From: Parabacteroides sp. FAFU027
GTDB lineage: Bacteria > Bacteroidota > Bacteroidia > Bacteroidales > UBA7332
Reading direction: 5' to 3'
Length of the DNA stretch: 64,000 nt
Assembly: GCF_022808675.1 (NCBI RefSeq)
Contig: NZ_JAKZKV010000016.1
Span: 26,808 to 90,807 of the forward strand
Positions 18,856 to 27,551 of this stretch are shown piece by piece. The translations under genes and the position numbers were made by a program. Each line of letters starts with the position of its first letter. The first letter of the stretch is position 1. The notes under the pieces were generated by a model. That model ran no database searches. It saw only the letters and a list, made by a program, of their open reading frames with translations, and was not told the DNA's origin.

Positions 18856-19962
18856 TCATTTCCATTCGAAGTAACAACTGATTGGGAAGTGATCCGAAAG
18901 TTTAATCCTGTCTATTTTACATTTATAAGCCTTCAATGAAGGAGAATGTAGAATATGGTCTATTCGAAAATAGAAGTAGTTTTCATTATATGAAATGCCG
19001 GGGCCAAATCCGGTTTCTACGAAGGCATCTTTCAGATCCCCCTTTACTTTGTGATATGCGTAAGACAGCGGCCCATCGTTAAAGTCTCCGCAGACTATCA
19101 CATCATGCTCACAGTTGTCTATCGCCTCTCGCACTAATCTTGCCTGTTTTGCCCGTGTCTTGTAGGCCTGATCCATTTTTTGAATAATGATTTCGTTAAA
19201 GCGTTCGATATTTTCTGAAGATACATCTTTGATTACCTTTTTATAAGTCGAAATATCGTCTCCTGTGAATTTATTGGATTCCAGATGATTATTGATTACA
19301 TCAAGCTTTCGGTCACCGATCTTGATGCAGTAATAGGCAGAGGCGTTATACTTGCTTTTATAGGGTATTTTATAGGAAGAAATAATGGGATATTTAGAGA
19401 AACAGGCCAAACCACTGAAATTCCACCGGCTATCGACCGTAATGGTAAAGCGGTAATAGGGATAACCTTTGAAGGCTTTGAGGATGCCTTTCCGGTCAAG
19501 ATAGCCATCGTTTTTACTCCACCCAAACTCCTGAATACAGATAATATCGGCATTTTGCTCCAGAATATATTTTATGGTCGGGTTAGGCGCATCTTCCGTA
19601 TGAGTAACGTAATTAAACCCACGGACGTTATAGGACAAGATTTTGAGCGTCTTGGCAGGAAGCTCTTTATGAGCTTTGTGCATTGGAAAATAAACCAAAA
19701 ACTGCGGAAAGCTCAACAATACTCCCAGGAGAGAAAGGATCAGATATTTCTTCAGCCGAATTATCCAAAACAACAAAAAAGAGATATTTACCAAGAAAAA
19801 GACTGGAAACAAAAGGCTTACATAGGCAAACACCACTCCTTTTTCGGGAGAAATGCCGTCAGCGAAAGTAGCCATTACCAACGCAAAAAAGAAAAGAACA
19901 TTCAACAGCAGCATCACTGCATGGAAAATACTCTTGATATGAAGTTCCTTTTTTATATCCAT
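18856..19962 (-). CDS. Membrane-anchored endonuclease/exonuclease/phosphatase-family protein
   Basis: The N-terminal third has three hydrophobic segments (about residues 14-35, 43-66 and 73-90). The catalytic EEP domain follows: LSYNVRGFNY, CIQEFGW with the metal-binding Glu, VCGDFNDGP, and KLSDHFPISCYF at the end with the catalytic His. EEP enzymes cleave phosphodiesters in DNA, RNA, lipids or nucleotides; the substrate is not evident. The start codon directly abuts the stop of the upstream rhomboid gene, so the genes are translationally coupled. Confidence 0.87.
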   Translation of the reverse strand: MDIKKELHIKSIFHAVMLLLNVLFFFALVMATFADGISPEKGVVFAYVSLLFPVFFLVNISFLLFWIIRLKKYLILSLLGVLLSFPQFLVYFPMHKAHKELPAKTLKILSYNVRGFNYVTHTEDAPNPTIKYILEQNADIICIQEFGWSKNDGYLDRKGILKAFKGYPYYRFTITVDSRWNFSGLACFSKYPIISSYKIPYKSKYNASAYYCIKIGDRKLDVINNHLESNKFTGDDISTYKKVIKDVSSENIERFNEIIIQKMDQAYKTRAKQARLVREAIDNCEHDVIVCGDFNDGPLSYAYHKVKGDLKDAFVETGFGPGISYNENYFYFRIDHILHSPSLKAYKCKIDRIKLSDHFPISCYFEWK

Positions 19963-20838
19963 TTATTTTTTGCTGGCATCGAATAAGAATTTCTTTTCTT
20001 CAGTTGTCAGGCTCTCATAACCTGATTTTTTGAGCTTATCAAGGACCTCGTCAAGCTTTTTATTATCGTTGCTTCTTCGATTGCGATACTCCTGATCAGT
20101 TTCGGCCCGGTGATACTTTACTTTCATCCGCACCTTGGACTTTGGCTTGAATAATAAAACCAAAGCATCCATCACGTTATTGAAACCTTTGGTCAAATCG
20201 CGTCCCCGCTTATAGCTCAGGAAAAAGAAGTAACCAAGAAGAGCTCCCCCCAAGTGCGCAAAGTGCCCTCCGGAGTTGGCGGAGGTCATACTCAGTAAAT
20301 CAATCAAAATGGTCGCCGCAGCTATGTATTTCAATTTAACGGAACCAATCAAAAACAATTGCACAGAAAAATCCGGAATCCGGAATGCCGTTGCAATCAC
20401 AATAGCCATGATTGATGCTGACGCACCTTGAAGCAATCCTGCCTGATTGGCAAAAAAGGGCAATGTGTTATATACCACCAAAAACATCAGAGCACCGGCC
20501 AGACCTCCTAAGAAATAGAGCGCCACCAACTGCTTTTCGGTAAATAACTGCAGAAAAAGCCCACCGAACCAATAGAGCCATAGCATATTAAACAGGATAT
20601 GGAAAAACTCCGTATGCAAAAACATGTACGAAATCAAGGTCCATGGACGGTACATTAACTCAATGGGCTGCGATGGAAGACTGAAGTAGAAGGAGAGGTC
20701 AATCGTACCCAGAAACAGGCGGTTGACCACCGAAAAAAGCCCTACAACGACAAACACAACCGCATTGGCAATGATAAAACGCTTCAACGCATTACCATGC
20801 TTAAAATGAATCTTCAGTTCAGAAAAAAAACCGGCCAT
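19963..20838 (-). CDS. Rhomboid-family intramembrane serine protease
   Basis: A 291-residue membrane protein with six predicted transmembrane helices. The catalytic Ser lies in the GxS motif of LLQGASASIMA and the catalytic His in HFAHLGGALLGYFF. Additional family marks are HTEFFHILFNMLWLYWFG with an HxxxN loop. A cytosolic, highly charged C-terminal tail (about 220-291) is longer than in the neighbouring rhomboid. It overlaps the upstream rhomboid gene by 20 bp and abuts the EEP-family gene. Two tandem rhomboids followed by an EEP gene look like a single operon. Confidence 0.88.
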   Translation of the reverse strand: MAGFFSELKIHFKHGNALKRFIIANAVVFVVVGLFSVVNRLFLGTIDLSFYFSLPSQPIELMYRPWTLISYMFLHTEFFHILFNMLWLYWFGGLFLQLFTEKQLVALYFLGGLAGALMFLVVYNTLPFFANQAGLLQGASASIMAIVIATAFRIPDFSVQLFLIGSVKLKYIAAATILIDLLSMTSANSGGHFAHLGGALLGYFFFLSYKRGRDLTKGFNNVMDALVLLFKPKSKVRMKVKYHRAETDQEYRNRRSNDNKKLDEVLDKLKKSGYESLTTEEKKFLFDASKK

Positions 20839-21520
20839 TCTGATTATCTTTTTGTTTCCAGTATCGAACTAAGAAATAACCAAACAACATCCCGCCGAGG
20901 TGGGCAAAGTGAGCTACATTGTCTGACGCAGAATTGTAAACCCCGCTGGTTAGCTCAATGATTCCGTAAATAATCATCATATACTTTGCCTTGATGGGCA
21001 CAGGGATAAACATCAGGAACAGGGGAGCATTAGGATAAAGCATTGCAAATGCCAGCAAAATTCCAAAGACAGCACCGGATGCTCCGATCGTAATCATACC
21101 ATTTAAAAGATTTCCAAGTGCCGCAATTTCCGACAAAGATGTCCCAAAGGCCATAAACCAGGTAATCTGCTGCACAATAGCCGCTCCAATTCCGGTTATG
21201 GTGTAGAAAATCAAAAAGCGCTTCGGTCCCCAGGTCGATTCCACAATACGGCCAAACATATAAACGGCAAACATATTGAAAAACAGATGCGTAAAACCAG
21301 CATGCATAAACATGTAAGTCACCATTTGGTAAGGTCGGAAATCCGGAGCCTGAATATAGTGCAATCCTAACCAATAGCTGATATCAATTGGTTCACCTAT
21401 GCTGTTTCTCAAAATGGAAGGCAGAGTTATTGAAGCCAACCAACACAGCAGGTTTATTATGATCAGATTTTTTGTAACGGGAGGTATCCCATGCAGAAAG
21501 TCTCGCTTTGCGTTAAACAT
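20819..21520 (-). CDS. Rhomboid-family intramembrane serine protease
   Basis: A 233-residue membrane protein with six predicted helices. The catalytic Ser is in GASGAVFGILL and the His in HFAHLGGMLFGYFLV. The MHAGFTHLFFNMFAVYMFG segment carries the HxxxN oxyanion residues. It is nearer the canonical GlpG length than its downstream partner. It is the first gene of a leftward operon and diverges from hup, with 198 bp between them. Confidence 0.9.
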   Translation of the reverse strand: MFNAKRDFLHGIPPVTKNLIIINLLCWLASITLPSILRNSIGEPIDISYWLGLHYIQAPDFRPYQMVTYMFMHAGFTHLFFNMFAVYMFGRIVESTWGPKRFLIFYTITGIGAAIVQQITWFMAFGTSLSEIAALGNLLNGMITIGASGAVFGILLAFAMLYPNAPLFLMFIPVPIKAKYMMIIYGIIELTSGVYNSASDNVAHFAHLGGMLFGYFLVRYWKQKDNQNGRFFF

Positions 21521-21643
21521 AATTTCAGGGTTCTATTTCTGGCAAATTTACTGATTTTCGCCCGAAATTGGCTTTACAACATACTTAAATAAGCTTTTAA
21601 AACCGCCCTTATGGATTTTTCATGAAATAATTAGCCAGACCTA

Positions 21644-21673
21644 TTGCTTATGAGAATTTTAAACTTATATTTG
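21644..21673 (+). promoter_or_regulatory. Full Bacteroidota promoter for hup
   Basis: TTG at 21644-21646, a 19-bp spacer and TATATTTG at 21666-21673 fit the consensus exactly. The leader is about 40 nt. Because the promoter covers 21644-21673, the in-frame TTG at 21644 cannot be the start codon of the HU protein. Confidence 0.82.
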
Positions 21674-21718
21674 CAAAGCTCAAAAAACTATTTTTTAACT
21701 CTAATCTATACTATTGTT

Positions 21719-21985
21719 ATGAACAAGCAAGAACTAATCGATGCAATGGCTGAAAAAGCCGGTATCTCAAAAGCAGACTCTAAAAAAGCATTAGACGCTT
21801 TCACAGCCGTTGTAGCTGAAGAATTAAAAAAAGAAGGTAAAGTAGCTTTAGTTGGCTTCGGTACATTCTCTGTTGTTGAAAAAAGCGCAAGAACAGGTAT
21901 CAACCCTGCCACTAAACAGCAAATTCAGATTGCCGCTAAGAAAGTTGCCAAATTCAAACCAGGTGCTGATTTGGACATCCAGTAA
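21719..21985 (+). CDS. hup: HU-family DNA-binding protein
   Basis: An 88-residue histone-like protein that binds and bends DNA. It starts MNKQELIDAMAEKAGISKAD, has the GKVALVGFGTFSV core and ends with the DNA-binding arm region (ARTGINPATKQQIQI) and FKPGADL. The ATG at 21719 fits the family; the promoter lies just upstream. It has its own terminator. Confidence 0.97.
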   Translation: MNKQELIDAMAEKAGISKADSKKALDAFTAVVAEELKKEGKVALVGFGTFSVVEKSARTGINPATKQQIQIAAKKVAKFKPGADLDIQ

Positions 21986-22007
21986 CCGGATACAAAACTG
22001 AGAAAAA

Positions 22008-22043
22008 GAGGTGCAAGCTTTAGGATTGCACCTCTTTTTTTTT
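22008..22043 (+). terminator. Rho-independent terminator after hup
   Basis: GAGGTGCAA at 22008-22016 pairs with TTGCACCTC at 22026-22034, followed by nine T. Confidence 0.93.
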
Positions 22044-22061
22044 CCTCTGCTTTAAATATGC

Positions 22062-22069
22062 TATCTTTG
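22062..22069 (+). promoter_or_regulatory. Bacteroidota -7 box for argS
   Basis: TATCTTTG lies 177 bp upstream of the argS start, just after the hup terminator. The -33 position is only T-rich. Confidence 0.55.
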
Positions 22070-22238
22070 CAGCCAATTAAATAAAGAACAGAGCTTTAGT
22101 TACGCTGCGCAATAGAAAAAAGCCCCATCAATTTGAAAGAAGCCCGGCGCATTTCATTCTGCCTGTTCAAGACTCAAGACTATATAAATCAACCATATAA
22201 CATTGCGCATTTGCGTTTAATGCTAACGACAAATCACT

Positions 22239-24032
22239 ATGAGTATAGAGACAAAATTAGCAATCGCCGTAAGCGAAGCCATTCTGAAACTTTACGGACA
22301 GAAAGTCAGCCTCACCCAGATTCAATTATCAAAAACCAAAAAAGAGTTTGAAGGACACCTGACTCTCGTTGTTTTCCCCTTTTTAAAGATATCAAAAAAA
22401 AATCCGGAACAAACCGCACAGGAAATCGGAGCCTACCTTCAGGAAAATGAGCCGGCAATAGCCGCTTTCAACGTAATCAAAGGTTTCCTTAATCTGGTCA
22501 TTGATGCGAAAGTGTGGATCAATCTGCTTCAAACCGTAGCCGATGACGACAAATTCGGCATCACTACCGCAGACGACAATTCTCCTCTGGTGATGATTGA
22601 ATACTCTTCACCAAATACAAATAAGCCGCTTCACCTCGGCCACGTCCGCAACAACCTTTTGGGATACAGTCTTTCCGAAATCCTGAAAGCAAATGGAAAC
22701 CGCGTAATAAAAACAAATATTGTCAACGACCGGGGTATCCATATCTGTAAATCAATGTTGGCCTGGAAAAAATACGGTAATGGTGAAACTCCGGCAAACA
22801 GCGGAATGAAAGGCGACCATTTGGTAGGCAAATACTACGTTGTTTTTGACAAAGAGTACAAAGCTCAAATCAAAGAACTCGTTGCAGCCGGACAAACCGA
22901 AGAGGAGGCTAAGAAAAATGCCCCCCTAATGCTTGAAGCCCAGGAAATGCTCCGCCAATGGGAAGCCAATGACGCTGAAGTGGTAGAAATGTGGCGCATG
23001 ATGAATGGCTGGGTATATGAAGGATTTGACACAACCTACAAAAAACTGGGCGTTGACTTCGACAAAATCTATTACGAATCAGAAACTTATATTGAAGGAA
23101 AGAACAAAGTACTGGAAGGCCTTGCCAATAGTGTTCTTTACCAGAAAGAAGATTCTTCGGTATGGGCAGACCTGACCGGAGAAGGCCTGGACCACAAGCT
23201 TCTGCTTCGCGGTGACGGAACCTCTGTTTACATGACCCAGGATATTGGCACCGCAAAACTGCGTTACGATGATTACCCTATCAACAAAATGGTTTATGTG
23301 GTGGGCAACGAGCAAAACTACCACTTCCAGGTTTTAGCGATCCTGCTGGATAAACTGGGATTTGAATGGGGCAAGGAGCTTGTTCACTTCTCCTACGGTA
23401 TGGTGGAACTACCTGAAGGTAAAATGAAATCACGCGAAGGAACAGTTGTAGATGCTGACGACCTGGTAGAAGAGATGGTAACCACAGCCCGCGAAACTTC
23501 ACAGGAATTAGGCAAGCTCGACAACTGTACGACCGAAGAGGGCGAAAAAATCGCCTACACTGTCGGAATGGGTGCTTTGAAATATTTCATCCTCAAAGTT
23601 GACCCTCGCAAAAACATGACCTTCAACCCCAAGGAGTCTATTGACTTTAACGGAAACACCGGCCCGTTTATCCAATACACACATGCCCGCATCTGTTCTG
23701 TTTTACGTAAAGCAGAAGAACAGGGCATCCAGGTTGATCAGGCTATCAATAAAGATCTTACTCTTTCTGAAAAAGAACAGAACCTCATCCAGTTGATTGC
23801 CGAATACAAAAATGTGGTGAAAGAGGCCGGCAAAGAATATAGCCCGGCATTAATCGCCAACTACATTTACGACCTGGTAAAAGAGTACAACCAGTTCTAC
23901 CACGACCATTCTATTCTTCGTGAAGAGAATGAGGCGTTGAGACATTTCCGTCTGGTACTGTCGAAAAATGTAGCTAAAATCATCAAATCAGGAATGGGAT
24001 TGTTAGGCATCGACGTACCGGAGCGCATGTAA
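22239..24032 (+). CDS. argS: Arginyl-tRNA synthetase
   Basis: A class I aminoacyl-tRNA synthetase of 597 residues. The HIGH motif is H132-L-G-H135 in NKPLHLGHVRNNLLG. The KMSK position reads KMKSREG in LPEGKMKSREGTVVDADDL, as in other ArgS. The N-terminal Add-1 domain (about 1-100) and the anticodon-binding DALR domain at the C-terminus (from YTHARICSVLRKA) are present. A leader of about 160 nt precedes the gene, with no riboswitch that I can recognise. Confidence 0.97.
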   Translation: MSIETKLAIAVSEAILKLYGQKVSLTQIQLSKTKKEFEGHLTLVVFPFLKISKKNPEQTAQEIGAYLQENEPAIAAFNVIKGFLNLVIDAKVWINLLQTVADDDKFGITTADDNSPLVMIEYSSPNTNKPLHLGHVRNNLLGYSLSEILKANGNRVIKTNIVNDRGIHICKSMLAWKKYGNGETPANSGMKGDHLVGKYYVVFDKEYKAQIKELVAAGQTEEEAKKNAPLMLEAQEMLRQWEANDAEVVEMWRMMNGWVYEGFDTTYKKLGVDFDKIYYESETYIEGKNKVLEGLANSVLYQKEDSSVWADLTGEGLDHKLLLRGDGTSVYMTQDIGTAKLRYDDYPINKMVYVVGNEQNYHFQVLAILLDKLGFEWGKELVHFSYGMVELPEGKMKSREGTVVDADDLVEEMVTTARETSQELGKLDNCTTEEGEKIAYTVGMGALKYFILKVDPRKNMTFNPKESIDFNGNTGPFIQYTHARICSVLRKAEEQGIQVDQAINKDLTLSEKEQNLIQLIAEYKNVVKEAGKEYSPALIANYIYDLVKEYNQFYHDHSILREENEALRHFRLVLSKNVAKIIKSGMGLLGIDVPERM

Positions 24033-24062
24033 TAGCGACACCAATTTTTACATCAAAATAAT

Positions 24063-24118
24063 AACAGGATTTTTGGGCTTGAGTCACTCGATGACTAAAC
24101 CCAAAAGTCCTGTTTTTG
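24063..24118 (+). terminator. Rho-independent terminator after argS
   Basis: AACAGGATTTTTGGG (24063-24077) pairs with CCCAAAAGTCCTGTT (24100-24114) with one mismatch, and the inner GAGTCA/TGACT extends the stem. T-rich sequence follows. Confidence 0.85.
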
Positions 24119-24160
24119 TTTATATAACTAAAACAACAAACCCGATAAAATCAATTAAGT

Positions 24161-25030
24161 ATGGGAATGACAAAACAAATGATAGAAAACCTGGTCGCAT
24201 TTCAGGTAAATGAAATCACAGAAAGCCTTGTCTACAGAAACCTATCAAAGCTCGAAAAGAATCCGGAAAACAAACGGGTACTGGAACATATCGCAAATGA
24301 AGAGCTCAAACACTACAAGGTGTTGAAACAATTTACCAACAAAGCACCTCTTCCCGATAAATTCAGGGTATGGAAGTTTACCCAAATTGCACGAATATTC
24401 GGCGTGACATTTGGTATCAAATTAATGGAAAAGGGCGAAGTACATGCCCAGTCAAATTACGGAGCATTCAAAGAATATCCGGAGTTGGTACAAATTGCCA
24501 CCGAGGAAGGTGTTCACGAAAAAGAGCTCATCAACATGATTGACGAAGAGCGCCTCAACTACATGGGTTCTGTGGTTCTGGGCCTTAACGATGCCCTCGT
24601 TGAACTAACCGGAGCATTGGCAGGATTCACCCTCGCCTTAAATAATCCGGGACTAATCGCACTGACAGGCAGTATTACCGGTATTGCCGCCGCACTTTCT
24701 ATGGCCTCATCCGAATACCTGTCAACCAAATCGGAAGGCGGAGGCAAAAGTGCAATAAAGGCTTCGGCTTATACCGGAACAGCTTACCTAATCACTGTCA
24801 TATTACTCATTCTACCGTTCCTACTTTTATCAAATGTCTTTCTATCATTGTCGATAACTATCGGAACAGCATTAGGTATAATCGCCGTGTTCAATTACTA
24901 CTATTCAGTTGCTAAAGATGAAAGCTTCAAACACCGCTTCCTGGAAATGGCCGCATTGAGCACATCCGTCGCGGGGATAAGCTTCCTGATCGGATACCTT
25001 TTGAATAAATTTACCGGCATAAATGTTTGA
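24161..25030 (+). CDS. Ferritin-like / VIT1-CCC1 fusion, iron or manganese transporter
   Basis: Residues 1-130 form a ferritin/rubrerythrin-like helical domain with metal-binding Glu and His residues (NEELKHYK, GVHEKEL). Residues about 135-289 form a VIT1/CCC1 membrane domain: MGSVVLGLNDALVELTGALAGFT and GIAAALSMASSEYLSTKSE are characteristic. The fusion resembles MbfA-type exporters, in which the ferritin domain senses or loads metal and the membrane part moves it. The likely role is iron detoxification, though manganese is possible. The gene stands alone between two terminators. Confidence 0.87.
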   Translation: MGMTKQMIENLVAFQVNEITESLVYRNLSKLEKNPENKRVLEHIANEELKHYKVLKQFTNKAPLPDKFRVWKFTQIARIFGVTFGIKLMEKGEVHAQSNYGAFKEYPELVQIATEEGVHEKELINMIDEERLNYMGSVVLGLNDALVELTGALAGFTLALNNPGLIALTGSITGIAAALSMASSEYLSTKSEGGGKSAIKASAYTGTAYLITVILLILPFLLLSNVFLSLSITIGTALGIIAVFNYYYSVAKDESFKHRFLEMAALSTSVAGISFLIGYLLNKFTGINV

Positions 25031-25032
25031 TC

Positions 25033-25078
25033 AAAATAACAAAGCCTGACTCGTCAAAAAGTCAGGCTTTGTTATTTT
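25033..25078. terminator. Long bidirectional terminator
   Basis: AAATAACAAAGCCTGACT (25034-25051) pairs with AGTCAGGCTTTGTTATTT (25060-25077). It lies between the VIT1 gene and the convergent small lipoprotein gene. Confidence 0.88.
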
Positions 25079-25083
25079 ATGGA

Positions 25084-25121
25084 CAAAAAAAAAGAGAATG
25101 TGTTCTTAGAACCATTCTCTT
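25084..25121 (-). terminator. Rho-independent terminator of the small lipoprotein gene
   Basis: On the minus strand the stem (25108-25121 with 25092-25106) is AAGAGAATGG-type and is followed by about nine T (the A-run 25085-25093 on the plus strand). Confidence 0.85.
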
Positions 25122-25144
25122 CAATGCCTTTTTGCGTCAGTAAA

Positions 25145-25324
25145 TTACTGAGCAGCAACAGCTGAATCAGCAGCAGCAGAATCAACAGCAACAGCAGTGT
25201 CAACTACAGCAGCAGTATCAACTGCAGTAGAATCAGCAGTAGCAGCTTTTTCAGCAGATTTGTTTCCGCAAGAAGCGAAAGAAACAGCAGCAACAACAGC
25301 AAAGAACAATACTAACTTTTTCAT
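25145..25324 (-). CDS. 59-residue Ala/Asp-rich lipoprotein
   Basis: A small gene reads from ATG 25324 to TAA 25145. The product starts MKKLVLFFAVVAAVSFASC, a clear lipoprotein signal with the modified Cys at residue 19. The mature 41 residues are low-complexity, made of A, D, S, T and V in repeated AVDT/AVDS/AADS steps, and end VAAQ. The codons GCT, GTT and GAT dominate, which suggests high expression. A -7 box and a strong terminator frame it. The function is unknown; it may be a spacer or a surface lipoprotein. It is short enough to be missed by usual length cut-offs. Confidence 0.82.
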   Translation of the reverse strand: MKKLVLFFAVVAAVSFASCGNKSAEKAATADSTAVDTAAVVDTAVAVDSAAADSAVAAQ

Positions 25325-25377
25325 TTCTTTTAATTTTGAAAGTAAAACAATTAATTGTTTGTTTGATTAAAACGATG

Positions 25378-25385
25378 CAAAGTTA
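25378..25385 (-). promoter_or_regulatory. Bacteroidota -7 box for the small lipoprotein gene
   Basis: On the minus strand this reads TAACTTTG, matching TAnnTTTG, 54 bp before the ATG. No good TTG is seen at the -33 distance. Confidence 0.55.
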
Positions 25386-25490
25386 TGGAGAAATCAAATA
25401 CGTTGTACCACTTTCAATCTTTTTTTTTTCAAAAAAATCATCCGGCAAAATATCCAGCTGATATACAACGATTTATAAGGCGATATTTTT

Positions 25491-27167
25491 TCAGGATTTT
25501 ACGGTAATCTGACTATATAAATAGCGTTTTATACTGCGTTTCGGGGTCTTTTCGAACTCCGTAGGATAAAGAATAATCTCTGCTATGTTTTCGTAAGCAG
25601 CGGTCATCTTATTCAAATGCTTTCGATTCTCCTCCATTATAGCCTTTAATCTGCCGGTTTCCAACCCCATAGCATTCATGGTTTCATAATCAGGATAGAC
25701 TAAAGCTATAAGTCGGCCCTCTTTCTCCATTACCAGACTTTCCATCACGCAAGGGAGATTATTTAGCTTAGCCTCAATCTCTTCCGGATAAATATTCTGG
25801 CCACTGGAACCAAGAATCATAGACTTACTACGGCCACGGATAAAGACGTTATTATCTGCATCGATTGTCCCGACATCTCCGGTATGCAGCCAGCCATCAG
25901 AATCAAGTACCGCACGGGTTGCCTCTTCGTTTTTATAATAGCCACTCATCACGTTTTCACCTTTCACCCAAATCTCACCCGGAATATGATAAGGGTCTTC
26001 CGACTCAATCTTTATTTCCATCAGGCCCGGCAATACTTTACCGGCTGACTGGGGAACAAATTCCCGCCATGGCGAATAGCTAATCAACGGTGCGCATTCG
26101 GTCATACCATACCCTACGGTGAAGGGTAGCTTTATTTTTCTCAGGAAACTCTCCACCTCATAGTTCAGGGGAGCGCCGCCGATGACCAACTCCGTCATTT
26201 CCCCGCCAAATGCTTCAAGTAATGAGTTACGGATTTTTGCGTAAACTCTTTCTCTAAGATAAGGTATCGCCAATGCCATACGGACCGGTTTCTTCGAAAT
26301 CGTCGGCAGAATCTGATTCCTGTATATCTTTTCGATAATCAGGGGAACGCAAAGAATCAAATTCGGATGAACCTCGGCAAAGGCCTTAAGCAGAACCTTG
26401 GGTGAGGGTATTTTCCCTAACAGCGTCACGTGGCCGCCAATAGCCAACGGTGTAAGGAAATCGAAAGCACAGCCGTAAGCGTGAGCCAACGGCAGGAACG
26501 AAACACACCGGCTTCCCCTGAAGTGCATGTCCAAGTCAATCGCAAAGGTTACATTTCCCGCCAGATTATTACCCGTCAGCATCACACCCTTGCTAAATCC
26601 GGTCGTTCCGGAAGTGTAGTTTATCAAGACAACCTTATCGTTGGGAATGCGGGGATAGCGTACATGCTCTGGCTTAAAGCCGTCAGGATAATGCTTTTGC
26701 ATCTCCTCATCCAGCGAATTCAGGACTTTCTGAGTATGTTCGCCAGGCTGGTGGTGCAAGCACCGCATTCTATCCAGGGAAAACACGCATCGCACGTTTT
26801 CCATTTTATTTCCTTCAAGATTTTCCCAGATATTGTCTGCCGCAAAGAGCAGTACCGAATCGGAGTGGTTGACTATGTGGTGGACATCATTCGAATTGAA
26901 ATCCTGCAAAATAGGGACAATCACCGCACCATAAGTAATAGCAGCCAGATAGGTGATACACCAGCGGGTATTATTTTTTCCAATCAAAGCGATTTTATCG
27001 CCATGATGGACATTCAGTTTGTGGAAAAGATAGTGAAGACGGGTGACTTCGTAAGCCACTTCTCCGAAAGTAAATGTTTTGTCTTCACCGTAATCGGTCA
27101 ATGCTTTTAAGTCCCAGTTATCCTGGAAGCTTTGCTCGAATAGTTTGATAAAATTCCGCTCAATCAT
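25491..27167 (-). CDS. Long-chain acyl-CoA synthetase, AMP-binding family
   Basis: A 558-residue adenylate-forming enzyme that activates fatty acids to acyl-CoA or acyl-AMP. Motif A3 is INYTSGTTGFSKG, A5 is VGYGMTECAP, A7 is GWLHTGDVG and the catalytic loop region is KTPKRSIKRYLY near the C-terminus. It is shorter than the usual 600-residue FadD15-like enzymes but complete for the domain. The N-terminal LFEQSFQDNWDLKALTDYG opening is typical of Bacteroidota members. A carboxylic acid other than a long-chain fatty acid cannot be excluded. It lies next to the integration site but is not disturbed. Confidence 0.9.
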   Translation of the reverse strand: MIERNFIKLFEQSFQDNWDLKALTDYGEDKTFTFGEVAYEVTRLHYLFHKLNVHHGDKIALIGKNNTRWCITYLAAITYGAVIVPILQDFNSNDVHHIVNHSDSVLLFAADNIWENLEGNKMENVRCVFSLDRMRCLHHQPGEHTQKVLNSLDEEMQKHYPDGFKPEHVRYPRIPNDKVVLINYTSGTTGFSKGVMLTGNNLAGNVTFAIDLDMHFRGSRCVSFLPLAHAYGCAFDFLTPLAIGGHVTLLGKIPSPKVLLKAFAEVHPNLILCVPLIIEKIYRNQILPTISKKPVRMALAIPYLRERVYAKIRNSLLEAFGGEMTELVIGGAPLNYEVESFLRKIKLPFTVGYGMTECAPLISYSPWREFVPQSAGKVLPGLMEIKIESEDPYHIPGEIWVKGENVMSGYYKNEEATRAVLDSDGWLHTGDVGTIDADNNVFIRGRSKSMILGSSGQNIYPEEIEAKLNNLPCVMESLVMEKEGRLIALVYPDYETMNAMGLETGRLKAIMEENRKHLNKMTAAYENIAEIILYPTEFEKTPKRSIKRYLYSQITVKS

Positions 27168-27273
27168 CGCACACTTATATTACATCTGTGCAAAAATAAG
27201 GCATAAAAGCCGGTTTTATTTCGCAGAAGGTGCATTTATGTTCTAAAACAGATAGTCCGGATGAAGGGGGAAC

Positions 27274-27492
27274 TTATTTCCTGAATACAAAATAGACCGC
27301 CATCACGATGCAGACAAGTGCTGCCAGATGGTTCCATTTCAGCGTCTCATTCTTAAAAGCAAATGTGGAAAATGCCACAAACACAATCAGTGTTATCACC
27401 TCCTGAATCACCTTCAGCTGCATCAAGCTGAAAGGGCCGCCGTTTTCACGGAAGCCGAGGCGGTTGGCTGGAACCTGCAGGATGTATTCGAA
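27274..27492 (-). pseudogene. 3' half of the split DUF486 (DMT-like) gene
   Basis: The minus strand is open from the core sequence at 27492 to TAA 27274, giving FEYILQVPANRLGF and onward to AVYFVFRK. This matches the C-terminal 72 residues of the intact DUF486 copy at 47257-47625. It has no start codon of its own. Joined to the other half at 47687-47860 across the shared 10-bp core, it restores a 122-codon gene in frame. It was cut off by the genomic island. Residual expression without the 5' part is unlikely. Confidence 0.93.
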
Positions 27493-27512
27493 TATCTTGT
27501 CATTATAACCCC
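27483..27512 (+). other. attL of the genomic island
   Basis: The core TGTATTCGAA (27483-27492) is shared with 47701-47710. The island-side arm TTGTCATTATAACCCC (27497-27512) is the inverted repeat of the arm at the other end (GGGGTTATTTTGACAA, 47683-47698), with 14 of 16 positions matching. The core lies inside the DUF486 coding sequence. Confidence 0.92.
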
Positions 27513-27526
27513 TATTATTATATTTG
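27497..27526 (+). promoter_or_regulatory. Promoter of the integrase gene, overlapping the att arm
   Basis: TTG at 27497-27499, a 19-bp spacer and TATATTTG at 27519-27526 fit the Bacteroidota consensus. The -33 TTG is the first three bases of the recombinase-binding arm, so recombinase bound to the arm should block its own promoter. Confidence 0.72.
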
Positions 27527-27551
27527 CACTGTAAATCAAAATATAAGAGCT

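Noticed and set aside
21644..21718. N-terminal extension of HU
   Set aside because: The promoter covers these bases and HU proteins begin at MNKQEL.
22133..22351. 72-residue frame across the argS start
   Set aside because: It overlaps argS in another frame and has no signal or domain.
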